Of a DNA stretch of 64,000 bases, positions 9,115-17,963 are shown in pieces. This DNA comes from Dongia_A sp039808885 (GTDB lineage Bacteria; Pseudomonadota; Alphaproteobacteria; Dongiales; Dongiaceae). The stretch lies in NCBI GenBank assembly GCA_039808885.1, contig JBDHTX010000010.1, forward strand, positions 1 to 64,000, read 5' to 3'. Position 1 is the first letter of the stretch. Each line of letters begins with the position of its first letter. Made by a program: the position numbers and the translations under genes. The notes below the pieces were generated by a model, which did no database searches, was not told the DNA's origin, and worked only from the letters and a program-made list of their open reading frames with translations.

Positions 9115-9480
9115 ATGACCTACGAGCAGTACAACGCCTTCTGCAAGTCGCTGCCTGCCACGACCTATGTGATGCAATGGGGCGGCTCGCATGTGTGGAA
9201 GGTGGGCGGCAAGGTCTTCGCCATCGGCGGCTGGGACGACGGCAAGCAGGCGCACATCACCTTCAAGGTTTCGCCCATCGCCTATGAGATGCTGAAGGAC
9301 AAGAAGGGCCTGCGCCCGGCACCCTATCTTGCCTCGCGCGGGATGAAATGGATCCAGCACTACGCAAAGCCCGGCCTGTCGGACAAGGATCTGAAGAGCT
9401 ACCTCAAAGTGTCCCACCGCCTCGTGGCGCTGGGGCTGTCCAAGAAGAAGCGCAAGGAACTCGGACTCGAGGAGGCTTGA
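9115..9480 (+). CDS. MmcQ/YjbR family DNA-binding protein
   Basis: Protein of 121 residues from ATG 9115. The motifs YVMQWGGSHVWKVGGKVFAIGG and SYLKVSHRLVALGLSKKKRK match the YjbR fold (PF04237), a CyaY-like small protein with a positively charged C-terminus. GTG at 9106, overlapping the parE stop by 4 bases, is an in-frame alternative start that adds three residues. GAGG sits three bases before the ATG, so neither start is decisive. Co-transcription with parE is likely. The function of the family is not established; DNA binding has been suggested. Confidence 0.88.
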   Translation: MTYEQYNAFCKSLPATTYVMQWGGSHVWKVGGKVFAIGGWDDGKQAHITFKVSPIAYEMLKDKKGLRPAPYLASRGMKWIQHYAKPGLSDKDLKSYLKVSHRLVALGLSKKKRKELGLEEA

Positions 9481-9520
9481 CCGGCGCCGATCCCGAAGAA
9501 GCGCCAGCCGGCGATCGGTG

Positions 9521-9913
9521 CTACCCGCCAGCTTCGCCCATCGCCTCGGTCAGCATCAGGCGCAGCTCCGCCGTCCGCACCGGCTTCGGCAGGATTCCGA
9601 ACATCGCCAGGTTCGCCTGTTTGCCGAGCAGAAAGGCCATTTCCCGGATGTTCGAATCGAACCCGCTCATGATGAGGATCCGAGCCTTGGTCTGGACCTT
9701 CGACAGATACCGCAACAGCTCGATCCCGTCGGCTCCGGGCATGGTCAGGTCGAGGATGATGAGGTCAGGGTCGTCGCGGCCGACCGCCGCCCTGAAGCCC
9801 TCCCCCTCGATAAACACGTCGACGGCGTAACCCAGGGGCTCGGCGACATCGCGCACGTACTGCCCCATCGCCGGATCGTCGTCGACAATCACCAATCGTT
9901 TGGCTTTCGGCAT
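9521..9913 (-). CDS. Single-domain response regulator (receiver protein)
   Basis: Protein of 130 residues that is only a CheY-like receiver domain. It begins MPKAKRLVIVDDDPAMGQYV (acidic pair DDD), has the phospho-acceptor segment LIILDLTMPGADG, LIMSG (the Thr/Ser position) and the conserved Lys in ILPKPVR. There is no output domain. The frame is open to ATG 9943, which overlaps the stop of the kinase gene (TGATG), so translation may start there instead. I chose 9913 because the conserved fold begins there and an AAAGGGG stretch precedes it. It probably takes phosphate from the adjacent hybrid kinase, as inferred from the coupled position. Confidence 0.88.
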   Translation of the reverse strand: MPKAKRLVIVDDDPAMGQYVRDVAEPLGYAVDVFIEGEGFRAAVGRDDPDLIILDLTMPGADGIELLRYLSKVQTKARILIMSGFDSNIREMAFLLGKQANLAMFGILPKPVRTAELRLMLTEAMGEAGG

Positions 9914-9942
9914 GGCGCACACCCCTTTGTCCAGCCCGCGCA

Positions 9943-12900
9943 TCAACCGATCTCTTCGGATGCAGGGCGCTGCAGAGCCGCATGCACGGCTCGCCCCAGC
10001 TCCTCCATCCGATATGGCTTGCGCAGGAGTTGCCACCTCCTGGCCTGTTGCGGAGATCGCTCAAGGGTTTCTCCCGGGAATCCCGACGCCAATAGCACCT
10101 TGATGGCCGGTCGCCGCACAGTCACCTCCTTGGCCAGTTCATAGCCGTTCATCGCGCCGGGCATCACCACGTCCGTGAACAGCAGGTCCACCGGCCTCCC
10201 GCCACCGTCGATCGCCGCGAGCGCCGCCGCACTGCCGTCGGCCTGGATGACGTCGTAGCCGAGCATCATCAGCTGCGCGACTGACGCCTCCCGCAGGTCC
10301 TCGTTGTCCTCCACCACCAGAACGATCTCGCCATTGCCGCGGGGCACGGTCTCAGTCGACGGCCCTTCCAGCCGCGTTTCCGCGGTCAGGTGCCCACGCG
10401 GCAGATAGATCCGAACCGAAGTGCCGTGCCCAACTTCGCTGTATATCTTGACGTGCCCGCCGGACTGCTTGACGAAGCCGTAGACCATGCTGAGGCCAAG
10501 GCCGGATCCATGGCCCGGGCCCTTGGTGGTGAAGAACGGCTCGAATACCCGGGCCTGGACCTCTTTCGTCATGCCGGCCCCCACGTCCGAGACCTCAATC
10601 ATCACATAGTCGCCGGCCACCACGCCGGGATTGGCCTTGGCATAGTGCTCGTCCAGCCGCGCGTTCCCGGTCCTGATCGTCACCGTCCCGCCCTTCGGCA
10701 TCGCGTCCCGGGCGTTACCCGCCAGATTGACGATGCAGCTGTCGAGCTGAGCACCGTCGACCTTCACGGTCCAGAGGTCCTGCGCCAGCTCCGTGGCGAT
10801 CTTGACGTCCTTGCCCAGCGTCCGCCCCAGCAGCTTGGCTATCCCGCGAATGCGCGAATTGGCATCGACATGCTCGACGTTGAGCGGCTGACGGCGCGCA
10901 AAGGCCAGCAGGCTTTGAGTGACCTCCGCTCCGCGTAGCGCGCCAGACAGCGCCGCCTCGATCAGCTTGCGGGCCTTCGCATCCGGAATGTTGCGTTCGC
11001 GCAGGAGGTCGAGGTTGCCGATGATCACGCCGAGGTAGTTGTTGAAATCGTGCGCCATGCCTCCGGTCAGCTTGCCAATCGCCTCCATCTTCGTGGCCTG
11101 CGCCAGCTCCGCTTCCAGGAGTAGGCGGTTTGTCACGTCGCGGATCGCGGCGGCGATCATGGTTCCCGACTCCGACTGCACCGGCGCCAGGTCGATCTCG
11201 GCCGGAAACTCCGTGCCGTCCTTCCGTCGCCCCCGCAGCAACGCGCGGCTCTCCGCCATCCGGCGCCTCTGGGCCCCCGATTGATACTCCATCCGCAGCA
11301 GCTCATGAGCGTCGCGGCTCCCGAGCGGCACCAGCATCTCGATGGGTTTGCCCAGCAACTCCGACCTGGACCAGCCGAACATCTCTTCTGCCTGGCGATT
11401 TATCAGGGCGATGCACCCCTCGCGATCCACCATGACCAGCCCGCTCGGGGCAAACTCGAACAGATCGATATACTGCCGGCGGTTCCGCTCGCGCACGATC
11501 GCCGCCGCGATCGCCACGGCGAATATCTTCAGGAGGGTTCCGACGACGGCAACGTCCCGGAATCGCCTGCGGCTCATGACTGCGACCTGGCCCAGGACTT
11601 GGCCGCCCTGATCGAACAGCGGCTCTCCGGCATAGGCCTCGATGCCCTTCTCCGCCAGGTAGCGATCCGCCGGAAACCTCTTCTGGACGCCCTCCTCGAC
11701 GACGCAGCGATGCCCCTTGAGCACCACTTCGCTCGGCGTCCCGGGAAGCATGTAGCTCTCGTTCGGATGCAAGGCGCCGTGCTGCACGACCGCAACTATG
11801 CGCGCCTCGACCGAGCGCTGCGCCTCGGCGCGGGTGATGAAGGCGTACTCCACGCTCAACAGCTCTGCCAGGCGCAAGGCGGCGCGCTCGTAGAAGGCCG
11901 CCCCCTCGAGAGAGATCAACTCGGTCGAAAGCGCCTCCATGCCGCGCTCGATCCGCTTGAACTCCGTCATGTCGGTCGAGAGGCTGCCGATTCCGATCAT
12001 TCGCCCCGCATCGTCGCGCAGCGGGAATTCGACGTTGTGGATATAGCGCTCTGCTTCCTCAACGACCTCGCGCATGTCCTGGCGAACGGCATCGTTCGAT
12101 TCCAGGACCTTGCGGTCGGCAGCTTCATAGATGGCGGCGATCTCGGCGGGAAAGACGTCGCGCATCGACTTGCCGATCATATCCTTCATCCTGAAACCAC
12201 GATCCTCGGCCACGTTCTTGCTGACGGCAATGAAGTTCAGATCCAAGTCCTTGAGCACGATCTCCGTCGGCGAATTCTCGAGGATGGCAAGGAGCCAGGA
12301 TTCGCGCTGGCGGGCCTCCTGCTCCGCCCTGACCCGATCGGAGATGTCCTGGACGGTGCCCGACGAGCGAATGGCCTTGCCGTCCGGATCGTAGGTCGTC
12401 TGGCAGCGTTCCTCGACCCACTTCACTCTGCCGTCCGGCATCCGCAGCCGATGGGTGATCTGATAGGGGGTCCGGTTCTCGACCGATGTCGTATAGGCGG
12501 CATTCACAGCGGCGCGATCCTCCGGGTGAATCGCGCTGAGAAAGGCCTCGTAGGAGGCGCCGAAGCGCTCCTTGTCGATCTCGAAAACCTGAAAAATCTC
12601 GTCCGACCACCACAGGGCGCCGCTCGCCAGGTCAAGCTCCCAGTTCCCGACCTTGGCCAGGCTCTGCGCCTGGCGCAGGCGCAGCTCGCTTTCCAGCAGC
12701 ACCTTGTCGGCGGCGCGAATATTGGTGACGTCGAAAGCCACGCCGACCGTTCGCACCGCGCGCGGCGCGCCATCGAGGTCCTCAAAGAACGTCTGCGACT
12801 TGCTGGCCAGCCAGCGGATCGCTCCGTCACGCCGCACGATCCGATGCTCGACGTCGTAGCGTCCGTCGCCGGCGGGATCGTGTGCCCGCTTCACGGCTTC

Positions 12901-14601
12901 GAAGACCGCCGCCTTGTCGTCCGGATGGAGGCAGTCGATGAACCGCTGCAGCGTCACCTCTTCCTCGGCGCCCCAACCGTAGATCCTTCGCTGCTCCGGC
13001 GACCAGTAGACCGTCTCCGCGATCTGGTCGTGATCGAAGACACCAATACCGGCAACCGCGACCGCATCACGCAACAGCTCCCGACTGCTGCGAATCTCCC
13101 GCTCCGTCTCTCTTCGTGCCGTGATGTCCCGGACGATCCCCCAGCTGCCTATTTCCGAGCCGTCCGGCCCGCGCCGCAGGAAGGCGCGGATCTCGATCGG
13201 AAAGACGGTGCCATCCTTGCGCCGGTACTCCTTCTCATAGATGTCCGTGTATCCGCGGGTGAGGAGCTGCTCTTCGACGATCCGCTGCTCCATCTCATGC
13301 CAGCGCGGTGGTGTCAGGTCGCGGTAGGTCAGCTGGCGCAACTCGTCCTTCGTATACCTCAGCATCTGCTGATAGGCCGAGTTGCACTCGATGATGCGAC
13401 CGTCCATGTCCAGGACCGAGAAGGCATCGCGCATGCTCTCATAGAGACCGCGGTAGAGTTCCTCGCTCTGCAGCAACTGTTTCTCGGCCAGCTTGCGGTC
13501 GGTCTCGTCCCGACATATGCCCTCGATCGCGATCAGTTTGCCGGATGCGTCGTGCAAAGCCGTATTCGACTGTACGATCCAGCGGGATTTCCCGCGCGCG
13601 TCGATGATCTCGTATTCGTAGCGCGGCCGAACCACGCCGTCCTGGAGCTCCGCCCAGGCCTGCTCAAAGAACTGCCGCGAGTTGGGGTGGATCACGCGTG
13701 CGATATGCAAGGGGTCGGCCAGGAGCGTCTCGGCCGAAATGCCGACCACGCGCTCGGCCGAGGGACTTACGTAGTCATACCGGCCGTCCGGAATGCTCAT
13801 CCTGAACAGCATTTCATCCAGTCCCTCGATGAGGGCCCGGTATTTGGCCTCATTCTGGCGCAGCAGCTCCTCGCCCCGCCGCGCCTCGGTAACGTCGTGC
13901 CCGACGGCCAGCAGGGACGTCACCTTGCCGTCCGTATCGCGGATCACGCTGTCCGACCATTCGATGAGGCGTTCCTCGCCACTGCGCAGGACGATCGCGT
14001 TCACGTTGCCGCGCGTCGGCGCGCCACCAACCGCGGCCCTGAACAGCGCTGAGACGCGGGGACGCTCACGGTCCGGGATGAAAATACTGAACCAATCCTT
14101 GCCCCGGATCTCGTCCAGCCGGTAGCCGGTCAGATTCTCAAAAAACGGATTTGCCCGCTCAATGGCCCCGTCCGGCGCCAGCAAGAGGATGATCGCCGGA
14201 GCGGAATCGAGCAGCTGCTCGACCAATGCATGGTCGTACCGGAGGCGGATGAGGTCGGGATGGCCCAGCTCTATGCCGGCGGAACCCCGCTCGGCGCCGC
14301 TACCGCGGCCGCGGCGCCAAGCCAGGACTGACAGCCCCGCCGCCAAGAGCACGAAGCCGACGACATAGAGAAGGTAGGTGATGTCCAGTCCCCGCCTGCG
14401 GTTGCAATCAGGATCGGCATCATACGGCGTGGGATGTGTGCCGCCCCTTGGCAGGCGGCTCTGACCCGGACGGAATGAGAAGAAACCCAAAATGGCCGGA
14501 CTAAGAACGCATCCTTGACCCCAAGAAACCCGCGGCCGATGCCAACAACCTCCGCCGAACGCGCCACTGCCGCCATTAAGTGCAGCCCTGACCGAATTCA
14601 C
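9943..14601 (-). CDS. Multi-PAS hybrid sensor histidine kinase with receiver domain
   Basis: As an open frame it has 1552 residues. In order: one membrane helix (about 73-95), PAS (125-242), PAS (250-370), PAS (380-500), PAS (505-630), PAS (640-760), PAS (768-883), GAF (900-1040), PAS (1043-1162), HisKA with phospho-His 1184 in GGMAHDFNN, HATPase (N box near 1291, DVGAGM at 1339, GSGLGLSMVYG at 1365) and a receiver with Asp 1477 and Lys 1528. It should sense signals through several cytoplasmic PAS modules. The real start is unclear: the first codon used here is GTG 14601 without a ribosome site, and residues 1-70 are unlike protein. The next in-frame candidates are TTG or CTG codons near the membrane helix. 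The small receiver gene follows with a one-base overlap. Confidence 0.9.
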   Translation of the reverse strand: MNSVRAALNGGSGAFGGGCWHRPRVSWGQGCVLSPAILGFFSFRPGQSRLPRGGTHPTPYDADPDCNRRRGLDITYLLYVVGFVLLAAGLSVLAWRRGRGSGAERGSAGIELGHPDLIRLRYDHALVEQLLDSAPAIILLLAPDGAIERANPFFENLTGYRLDEIRGKDWFSIFIPDRERPRVSALFRAAVGGAPTRGNVNAIVLRSGEERLIEWSDSVIRDTDGKVTSLLAVGHDVTEARRGEELLRQNEAKYRALIEGLDEMLFRMSIPDGRYDYVSPSAERVVGISAETLLADPLHIARVIHPNSRQFFEQAWAELQDGVVRPRYEYEIIDARGKSRWIVQSNTALHDASGKLIAIEGICRDETDRKLAEKQLLQSEELYRGLYESMRDAFSVLDMDGRIIECNSAYQQMLRYTKDELRQLTYRDLTPPRWHEMEQRIVEEQLLTRGYTDIYEKEYRRKDGTVFPIEIRAFLRRGPDGSEIGSWGIVRDITARRETEREIRSSRELLRDAVAVAGIGVFDHDQIAETVYWSPEQRRIYGWGAEEEVTLQRFIDCLHPDDKAAVFEAVKRAHDPAGDGRYDVEHRIVRRDGAIRWLASKSQTFFEDLDGAPRAVRTVGVAFDVTNIRAADKVLLESELRLRQAQSLAKVGNWELDLASGALWWSDEIFQVFEIDKERFGASYEAFLSAIHPEDRAAVNAAYTTSVENRTPYQITHRLRMPDGRVKWVEERCQTTYDPDGKAIRSSGTVQDISDRVRAEQEARQRESWLLAILENSPTEIVLKDLDLNFIAVSKNVAEDRGFRMKDMIGKSMRDVFPAEIAAIYEAADRKVLESNDAVRQDMREVVEEAERYIHNVEFPLRDDAGRMIGIGSLSTDMTEFKRIERGMEALSTELISLEGAAFYERAALRLAELLSVEYAFITRAEAQRSVEARIVAVVQHGALHPNESYMLPGTPSEVVLKGHRCVVEEGVQKRFPADRYLAEKGIEAYAGEPLFDQGGQVLGQVAVMSRRRFRDVAVVGTLLKIFAVAIAAAIVRERNRRQYIDLFEFAPSGLVMVDREGCIALINRQAEEMFGWSRSELLGKPIEMLVPLGSRDAHELLRMEYQSGAQRRRMAESRALLRGRRKDGTEFPAEIDLAPVQSESGTMIAAAIRDVTNRLLLEAELAQATKMEAIGKLTGGMAHDFNNYLGVIIGNLDLLRERNIPDAKARKLIEAALSGALRGAEVTQSLLAFARRQPLNVEHVDANSRIRGIAKLLGRTLGKDVKIATELAQDLWTVKVDGAQLDSCIVNLAGNARDAMPKGGTVTIRTGNARLDEHYAKANPGVVAGDYVMIEVSDVGAGMTKEVQARVFEPFFTTKGPGHGSGLGLSMVYGFVKQSGGHVKIYSEVGHGTSVRIYLPRGHLTAETRLEGPSTETVPRGNGEIVLVVEDNEDLREASVAQLMMLGYDVIQADGSAAALAAIDGGGRPVDLLFTDVVMPGAMNGYELAKEVTVRRPAIKVLLASGFPGETLERSPQQARRWQLLRKPYRMEELGRAVHAALQRPASEEIG

Positions 14602-14775
14602 AAGCTAACCAGAAGAACTACTGAACATGGGTTCTTTGCAGAATGGCGTCCTATTCTGGTCTCAGGGACTGCCAGCAACCCAAGCGGCCCCGGCAAGGAG
14701 ACTTGCTAGAACGCCAGCGCGGCGAAGACGAAACCGCCGCACCGTCGCGCGGGGCGACGATGCGGCGGCGCTGAG

Positions 14776-14997
14776 TCAGGCCCGAGAGGGCGGGTTTCGC
14801 CGTTCCGGCCACAGAACGGCCTTGGAGATGCCGATGTCCTGGCACAGGTGGTCGCTGAGCACCCGACGCTGGTGCCGCGCGCGATGACGGTGCCACCACT
14901 CCTGCAATGCGGAAGCAAGCCGGCTGGGCCAGTGACGCGGCGACGCCGTCGCGACGCGACGGGGCGCCGCGGCGACGCCGCTTCCGAACGCCATCAT
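14776..14997 (-). CDS. DUF1127 domain small protein
   Basis: Protein of 73 residues, rich in Arg and Trp. The C-terminal half, EWWHRHRARHQRRVLSDHL followed by CQDIGISKAVLWPE, is the DUF1127 (YjiS-like) signature: an aromatic-Arg helix then the acidic D-I-G-I-S/L turn. Such proteins in alphaproteobacteria take part in stress, phosphate and RNA metabolism through their Arg-rich C-termini. ATG 14997 was chosen; a second ATG follows at once. It lies 13 bases downstream of the diiron protein gene on the same strand and is probably cotranscribed with it. Confidence 0.75.
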   Translation of the reverse strand: MMAFGSGVAAAPRRVATASPRHWPSRLASALQEWWHRHRARHQRRVLSDHLCQDIGISKAVLWPERRNPPSRA

Positions 14998-15010
14998 GAC
15001 GGCGCCCGCT

Positions 15011-15922
15011 CTAAGAGAAGCTCGGCGCCAACTCCGCCAGCCTCTTTTCCGCACCCGGCGCGATGGTCCGGATCGTATCCAGGAAGTTGGCGTGGCTCAT
15101 GCCGGAGCCGATGAAGGTCCAGCGCTGGGCCTGGTGCTGTTCCTGCAGGAAGATCCCCTGCTCCGCCTCGCCGAGGACGCGGCGGGTAGCCCGTGCGAGC
15201 GTCTGCATGTCGAACTTCGCCTGTTGCGCCAGGCAGGCGTCGAACGTGCCGCCCAACGCCAGGTAGCCCTCGATGGCCGCGGCGATGCTCTCCGGCGAGC
15301 GCTCCCTGGCCAGTTCCAGCACCATCAGCGTGTCCAGCTTCGCGTGCTGCGCCTCTTCCATCCAATGGTGCTTCAGCAGGCTCTTGAACAGCGGATCGAG
15401 GAGCGAGTCATCCTTGACGCTGTCGAGATAGTGCCGCTGCGTCATCCATTCGATTTGCAGGATCAGCAGGGCGACCGAGAGCGGATCCTGTGCCAGCACC
15501 GCGGCGGCGATGTCCTGCGGCGGGCCGATGAGGTCGCAGGGCGTCGCGAAGCCGGCGTCGAAAGCCTCGGCAAAACGCTTGAAGAGATGGATGTGCTTGG
15601 CCTCCTCGCCGGCGAACTGCAGGTAGGCCCGGGTGCGCAGATCATCCTGGGCCAGGTGCTGCCGGACATGGTCCAGGACGAAGGGCAGGATGAACTCCTC
15701 CACCAGCCCGAACATGTAGAGGTAGCCGCGCCCGCGGATCTGGTTCAGCACGCGCTTCTCCTCGCCGTCGAGGAAGCGCAACTGGTTGGTGCGCGCCAGC
15801 GATTCCGGCAGGAAATTGCGCTTGAACTCGAGCCGATGCGCGCCGCCGATGATGTCATCGACTTGCCAATTCACCTTCTGCGACGCCTGCAAGGTGGCGC
15901 CGAACTCATAGTGCTGGTGCAT
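15011..15922 (-). CDS. Ferritin-like diiron protein (AurF-type diiron oxygenase-like)
   Basis: Protein of 303 residues, mostly helical. Two E-x-x-H pairs, EEAKH (E107, H110) and EEAQH (E190, H193), plus E75/E76 in LVEEFILP and E158 in QIEWM, give the six-ligand set of a ferritin-like diiron site. Such proteins activate oxygen; AurF-type members are N-oxygenases, but the substrate here is unknown. GGGAGAG precedes ATG 15922. The gene is transcribed away from a gene for a DNA-binding hydrolase fusion and is followed by a DUF1127 gene. A pure ferritin-like storage role is less likely because no ferritin or bacterioferritin motif is seen. Confidence 0.72.
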   Translation of the reverse strand: MHQHYEFGATLQASQKVNWQVDDIIGGAHRLEFKRNFLPESLARTNQLRFLDGEEKRVLNQIRGRGYLYMFGLVEEFILPFVLDHVRQHLAQDDLRTRAYLQFAGEEAKHIHLFKRFAEAFDAGFATPCDLIGPPQDIAAAVLAQDPLSVALLILQIEWMTQRHYLDSVKDDSLLDPLFKSLLKHHWMEEAQHAKLDTLMVLELARERSPESIAAAIEGYLALGGTFDACLAQQAKFDMQTLARATRRVLGEAEQGIFLQEQHQAQRWTFIGSGMSHANFLDTIRTIAPGAEKRLAELAPSFS

Positions 15923-16101
15923 CTGAGGTCTCTCCCTGGCTGTTTGCGACCGACGGGTCTTCTCCCGCGGAAGTGGCGGGAACCTAGAGAGATCACGGCC
16001 TGGAATCTTGCAGACCGGCTGGCGAACTCGTGCAGATAATTGTATATTTGGTCAAACCCTCGCCAAAATCTGTGTTTAGTCAGGCATGCAGGAGTGAAAG
16101 C
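15923..16101. promoter_or_regulatory. Divergent promoter region, diiron protein / wHTH-hydrolase
   Basis: A gap of 179 bases that must hold both promoters. An AT-rich core at 16036-16080 contrasts with the GC-rich flanks and contains TTGTATATTTGGTCAA (16040-16055), whose right half matches the GGTCAA half of the RutR-type operators but whose left half does not. AGGAGT lies seven bases before the downstream ATG. Confidence 0.45.
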
Positions 16102-17307
16102 ATGCAAGAAAGCTGTGTTAACTTTGGTGACTGCACCGTTGATCTGGCGGCCTTCGAGGTGCGCAGGGCCGGAGAAAAGCGACCAGTCGAGCCGCAAGTA
16201 TTTGATCTGCTGGCATTTTTGGTCCAGAACCCCGATCGGCTCGTCACCAAGGACGAGCTCATCGCCGAGGTCTGGCATGGGCGGATCGTATCCGATGCGA
16301 CGCTCGCGAGCAGGCTGCGGGCGGCGCGCTGCGCCATCGGCGATGACGGCGAGCAGCAGAAGCTGATCCGCACCGTGCATGGCCGCGGCGTGCGTTTCAT
16401 CGGCAGGCCGGCCGGAAATCTCGTCCCGCTCGCCCCGCCCGCCGCGCCGCTCAAGCAGGATATCCGCTTCTGCAACGCGCCCGATGGCGTGCGCCTCGCC
16501 TATGCCACGGTCGGCAACGGCCCACCCCTGGTGAAGCCGGCAAACTGGCTGACCCACCTTGAATACGAGCTGACCAGCCCTGTCTGGCGCCACTGGATCG
16601 CCGGGTTGTCGCGCGATCACACCCTGATCCGCTACGACAAGCGCGCCAACGGCCTGTCCGACTGGAACGTCGACAACCTCACCTTCGATGCCATGGTGCG
16701 GGATCTCGAGACCGTCGTGGACGCGGCCGGGCTTGAGCGATTCCCGCTCTTCTGCCTCTCCCAGGGCTGCGCGATTGCCGCCGCTTATGCCGTGCGCAAC
16801 CCGGAACGGGTGACCCGCATGGTGCTCTATGGCGGCTATTCCCGCGGCTGGAACAAGCGTGGCAACGGCAACCATGCGGCGCAACGCGAAGCGCTGGGCA
16901 CATTGATTGAGCATGGCTGGGGTCAGGACAACCCGGTGTTCCGGCAGATCTTCACCAGCATGTTCCTGCCCGAGGGCAATGCCGAACATCAGCAATGGTT
17001 CAACGAGATGCAGCGTGCCGCCGCGTCGCCCGCGAACGCCGCCCGCATCCACCGCGCCGTCGGCGACCTGGACGTGCGGCACCTTCTGCCACAGGTCAAG
17101 GTTCCGGTCCTGGTCCTGCACGCGCGCAACGACGAGGTAGTTCCTTTCGAGGAGGGACGCATCCTGGCCAGCGAGATTCCCGGCGCGCGCTTCGTGCCGC
17201 TCGACAGCCGCAACCACGTGCTGCTGGAGAACGAACCCGCCTGGCCGCGCCTGCTGGAGGAAACGCGGGCGTTCCTGGCCGAGGGCGATGCTAGGGAGCG
17301 CGCGTAG
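16102..17307 (+). CDS. Winged-helix DNA-binding domain fused to alpha/beta hydrolase
   Basis: Protein of 401 residues. Residues 8-102 form an OmpR/PhoB-type winged helix (VNFGDCTVDLAAFEVRR, DLLAFLVQNPDRLVTKDELI, VRFIGRP). A Pro/Ala linker (105-118) leads into an alpha/beta hydrolase with nucleophile Ser220 in CLSQG (Cys instead of the first Gly of GxSxG), acid Asp344 (ARNDEVVP) and His372 (SRNHVLLE). The triad is complete, so it may hydrolyse or bind a small ester or lactone and couple that to DNA binding. There is no receiver domain. The start at ATG 16102 is set by AGGAGT. The gene faces away from the diiron gene and overlaps the convergent phosphatase gene by 17 bases. Confidence 0.85.
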   Translation: MQESCVNFGDCTVDLAAFEVRRAGEKRPVEPQVFDLLAFLVQNPDRLVTKDELIAEVWHGRIVSDATLASRLRAARCAIGDDGEQQKLIRTVHGRGVRFIGRPAGNLVPLAPPAAPLKQDIRFCNAPDGVRLAYATVGNGPPLVKPANWLTHLEYELTSPVWRHWIAGLSRDHTLIRYDKRANGLSDWNVDNLTFDAMVRDLETVVDAAGLERFPLFCLSQGCAIAAAYAVRNPERVTRMVLYGGYSRGWNKRGNGNHAAQREALGTLIEHGWGQDNPVFRQIFTSMFLPEGNAEHQQWFNEMQRAAASPANAARIHRAVGDLDVRHLLPQVKVPVLVLHARNDEVVPFEEGRILASEIPGARFVPLDSRNHVLLENEPAWPRLLEETRAFLAEGDARERA

Positions 17308-17827
17308 CCAGCGTCGAGAGATAGTGCTCCTGGCTGAAGGTCTCGATCGACCCGGGCCGCGCGGCGCGCACCGCGCGCATGGCCTCGCGCGGGCCGAGGC
17401 CGTATTTCATCAGAATGAGGGAAGCGACGGTTCCGGTGCGTCCCAGGCCGGCATAGCAGTGCAGGAACAGGCGTTCGCCTTGCCGGAAGCCGGCGTCCAG
17501 GCGGGGCCACAGATCGACCCAGGCAGTCTCGAAGCGGTGATCGGGCGGCTCCAGATTGGGAATCGGTAGATGCAGCCAGGCGACACCGAGCGCCGTCAGT
17601 TCGCTTTGCAGCAGGCTGGCGGGGGCGCCGACATAGGCGAGCTCATCCTCTTCCATCAGGGTCACGACCAGATGCGGCTTCCAGGCGGCGATCCGTTTCA
17701 GATCGGCGCTGAGGCTTCCGCGGCGCGGCACCACGGCCATCGGCGTCAGGCGGTGGCCGGGGCAGCAGCCAAGGCCCAGCGTGCCGCCCTTGGGGAGGGA
17801 AAGCTCGTTGAAGCTGTAATCGAGCAT
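17291..17827 (-). CDS. Dual-specificity/tyrosine-type protein phosphatase
   Basis: Protein of 178 residues of the CDKN3-like branch. The catalytic loop HCYAGLGRTGT places the nucleophilic Cys at 124 and the phosphate-binding Arg at 130 (CX5R); Asp96 in NLEPPDHRF is a candidate general acid. The frame continues upstream, but ATG 17827 begins the recognisable domain (MLDYSFNELSLPKGG). The gene is convergent with the wHTH-hydrolase gene and overlaps its end. Substrate unknown; such bacterial enzymes act on phosphoproteins, phospholipids or small phosphates. Confidence 0.83.
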   Translation of the reverse strand: MLDYSFNELSLPKGGTLGLGCCPGHRLTPMAVVPRRGSLSADLKRIAAWKPHLVVTLMEEDELAYVGAPASLLQSELTALGVAWLHLPIPNLEPPDHRFETAWVDLWPRLDAGFRQGERLFLHCYAGLGRTGTVASLILMKYGLGPREAMRAVRAARPGSIETFSQEHYLSTLATRAP

Positions 17828-17874
17828 GCCGCCATCATAGCGGGATCGTCGCCCCGGGGGAATCCGGGCGGCGC

Positions 17875-17907
17875 AAAGAAAAGCCCCGGCCGGAAGCTTT
17901 CCGGCCA
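17875..17907 (-). terminator. Rho-independent terminator after the NMT1-type importer operon
   Basis: On the minus strand the arms GGCCGGAA/TTCCGGCC (17899-17906 and 17888-17895, loop of three) extend a GC-rich stem followed by CTTTTCTTT. It lies about 60 bases after the substrate-binding protein gene. Confidence 0.75.
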
Positions 17908-17963
17908 GGGCCTGAGGTGGATGAGAGGTGAAATGCGACGGAGCCGCCCGGCTCCGCCCGCGC

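Noticed and set aside
11281..14052. Long plus-strand open frame opposite the multi-PAS kinase (over 900 codons)
   Set aside because: It has no recognisable domain and is a mirror of the high-GC codon pattern of the kinase, which is clearly real on the other strand. Similar mirror frames lie opposite most genes.
16040..16055. TTGTATATTTGGTCAA as another RutR operator
   Set aside because: Only the right half fits the consensus and it is outside the pyrimidine block. Kept as a part of the divergent promoter region only.
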